Source: Acanthosepion lycidas
Lineage: Eukaryota; Mollusca; Cephalopoda; Sepiida; Sepiidae
Assembly (NCBI GenBank): GCA_963932145.1
Contig: OZ010574.1
Coordinates: 56,857,857 to 56,921,856 of the forward strand
DNA: 64,000 bases
Reading direction: 5' to 3'
The position numbers and the translations under genes are program-made. Position 1 is the first letter of the stretch, and the number at the start of each line of letters is the position of its first letter. Positions 63,441 through 64,000 of the stretch are shown in pieces. A model generated the notes under the pieces. It was given only the letters and a program-made list of their open reading frames with translations. It had not been told where the DNA came from and did not search any database.

Positions 63441-63600
63441 AAATACCAGCAATACATTTTTGAAAAATTAATTACCAGCAATATATTTTTGAAGAAAAAT
63501 ATAACAAACAATCCTTTTTTGAGAAAAAAAATCATATAACAAGCAATATATTTTTGAAAGAAAACATATTGCCAGCAATACATTTGACTCTCGACAATGA
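63441..63600. repeat. Irregular ~45-bp tandem repeat
   Basis: CAGCAATAYATTTTTGAA-like units recur about five times (near 63446, 63476, 63543, 63580 and others), with A-rich spacers of different length. Confidence 0.7.
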
Positions 63601-64000
63601 CTCTCTTTACAAAAATACATCAATGAAATCTTATCTAGAAGCAGATTTCTTACAAATAATACATATTCTGTTCATACGCACCTGTCCTAAAAATAATGTC
63701 GATATTAAATAACCCATTAACATGTTGATATGCCGTAAAACAAAATAAACCAAAACAAACCAAAGTTGTTCTCTTTGATTAAGATCATATAAAAATCATA
63801 TAACAAGCAATATATTTTTGAAAGAAAACATATTGCCAGCAATACATTTGACTCTCGACAATGACTCTCTTTACAAAAATACATCAATGAAATCTGATCT
63901 AGAAACAGATTTCTTACAAATAATACATATTCTGTTCATACGCACCTGTCCTAAAAATAATGACGATATTAAATAAGCCATTAACATGTTGACATGCCGT
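63531..64000. repeat. 264-bp-period direct duplication, cut by the window end
   Basis: ATCATATAACAAGCAATATA starts at 63531 and again at 63795. The next 206 bp are almost identical (differences include TCTTATCTAGAAGC/TCTGATCTAGAAAC and AATGTCGAT/AATGACGAT). The second copy is truncated by the window end, so more copies may follow. Confidence 0.93.

Overview
This 64 kb window is AT-rich nuclear DNA of an animal. It contains no gene that I can call intact. Relics of almost every class of eukaryotic transposable element are present: non-LTR retrotransposons, Penelope-like elements (PLEs), tRNA-derived SINEs, mariner/Tc1, hAT, Helitron-like elements and MITEs. They are mixed with very long (TA)n tracts, foldbacks and tandem arrays. 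The SINE, PLE and (TA)n style suggests a mollusc, most likely a cephalopod such as an octopus. That assignment is inference from recognised repeat styles, not from a marker gene.

Layout. 0-5 kb: small tandem repeats, hairpins and unclassified DNA. 5-11 kb: decayed LINE reverse transcriptases, one interrupted by a nested insertion with an 11-bp target duplication, and a 390-bp GT-rich microsatellite. 11-20 kb: PLE endonuclease remnant with a hammerhead ribozyme motif, a LINE with an inverted 5' part, two tRNA-SINEs, an 80-bp palindromic MITE, another LINE relic and an internally deleted mariner transposase. 20-37 kb: LINE, SINE, Tc1, hAT and Helitron-like relics, a PLE tail, several foldbacks and many TA tracts, ending in a 51-bp satellite. 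38-48 kb: one uninterrupted array of about 172 copies of a 58-bp pyrimidine-rich unit. 48-64 kb: more SINE, hAT, PLE, Tc1 foldback, MITE and Helitron-like relics, ending in a 264-bp-period duplication cut by the window edge.

The standout is the 10-kb array at 38061-48019. Its plus strand is about 90% pyrimidine. The unit has no stop codon in any plus-strand frame and no ATG, so it produces spurious open frames thousands of codons long that are very unlikely to be genes. Because 58 is not a multiple of 3, the conceptual translation repeats every 58 residues. The array has higher-order structure, including a 27-unit (1566-bp) block in two successive copies.

The second theme is RNA catalysis. 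Type I hammerhead ribozyme motifs with recognisable CUGANGA and GAAA cores occur at 11798-11843 (-), 58010-58057 (-) and 34638-34676 (+). Several minimal hammerhead-like motifs lie in PLE ends. In two places a tRNA-like A/B-box segment sits inside the PLE 3' region, and a SINE-like copy of the same composite occurs separately.

No cellular operon, CRISPR array, rRNA or functional tRNA was found. The elements relate through nesting and shared sequence rather than through a pathway.
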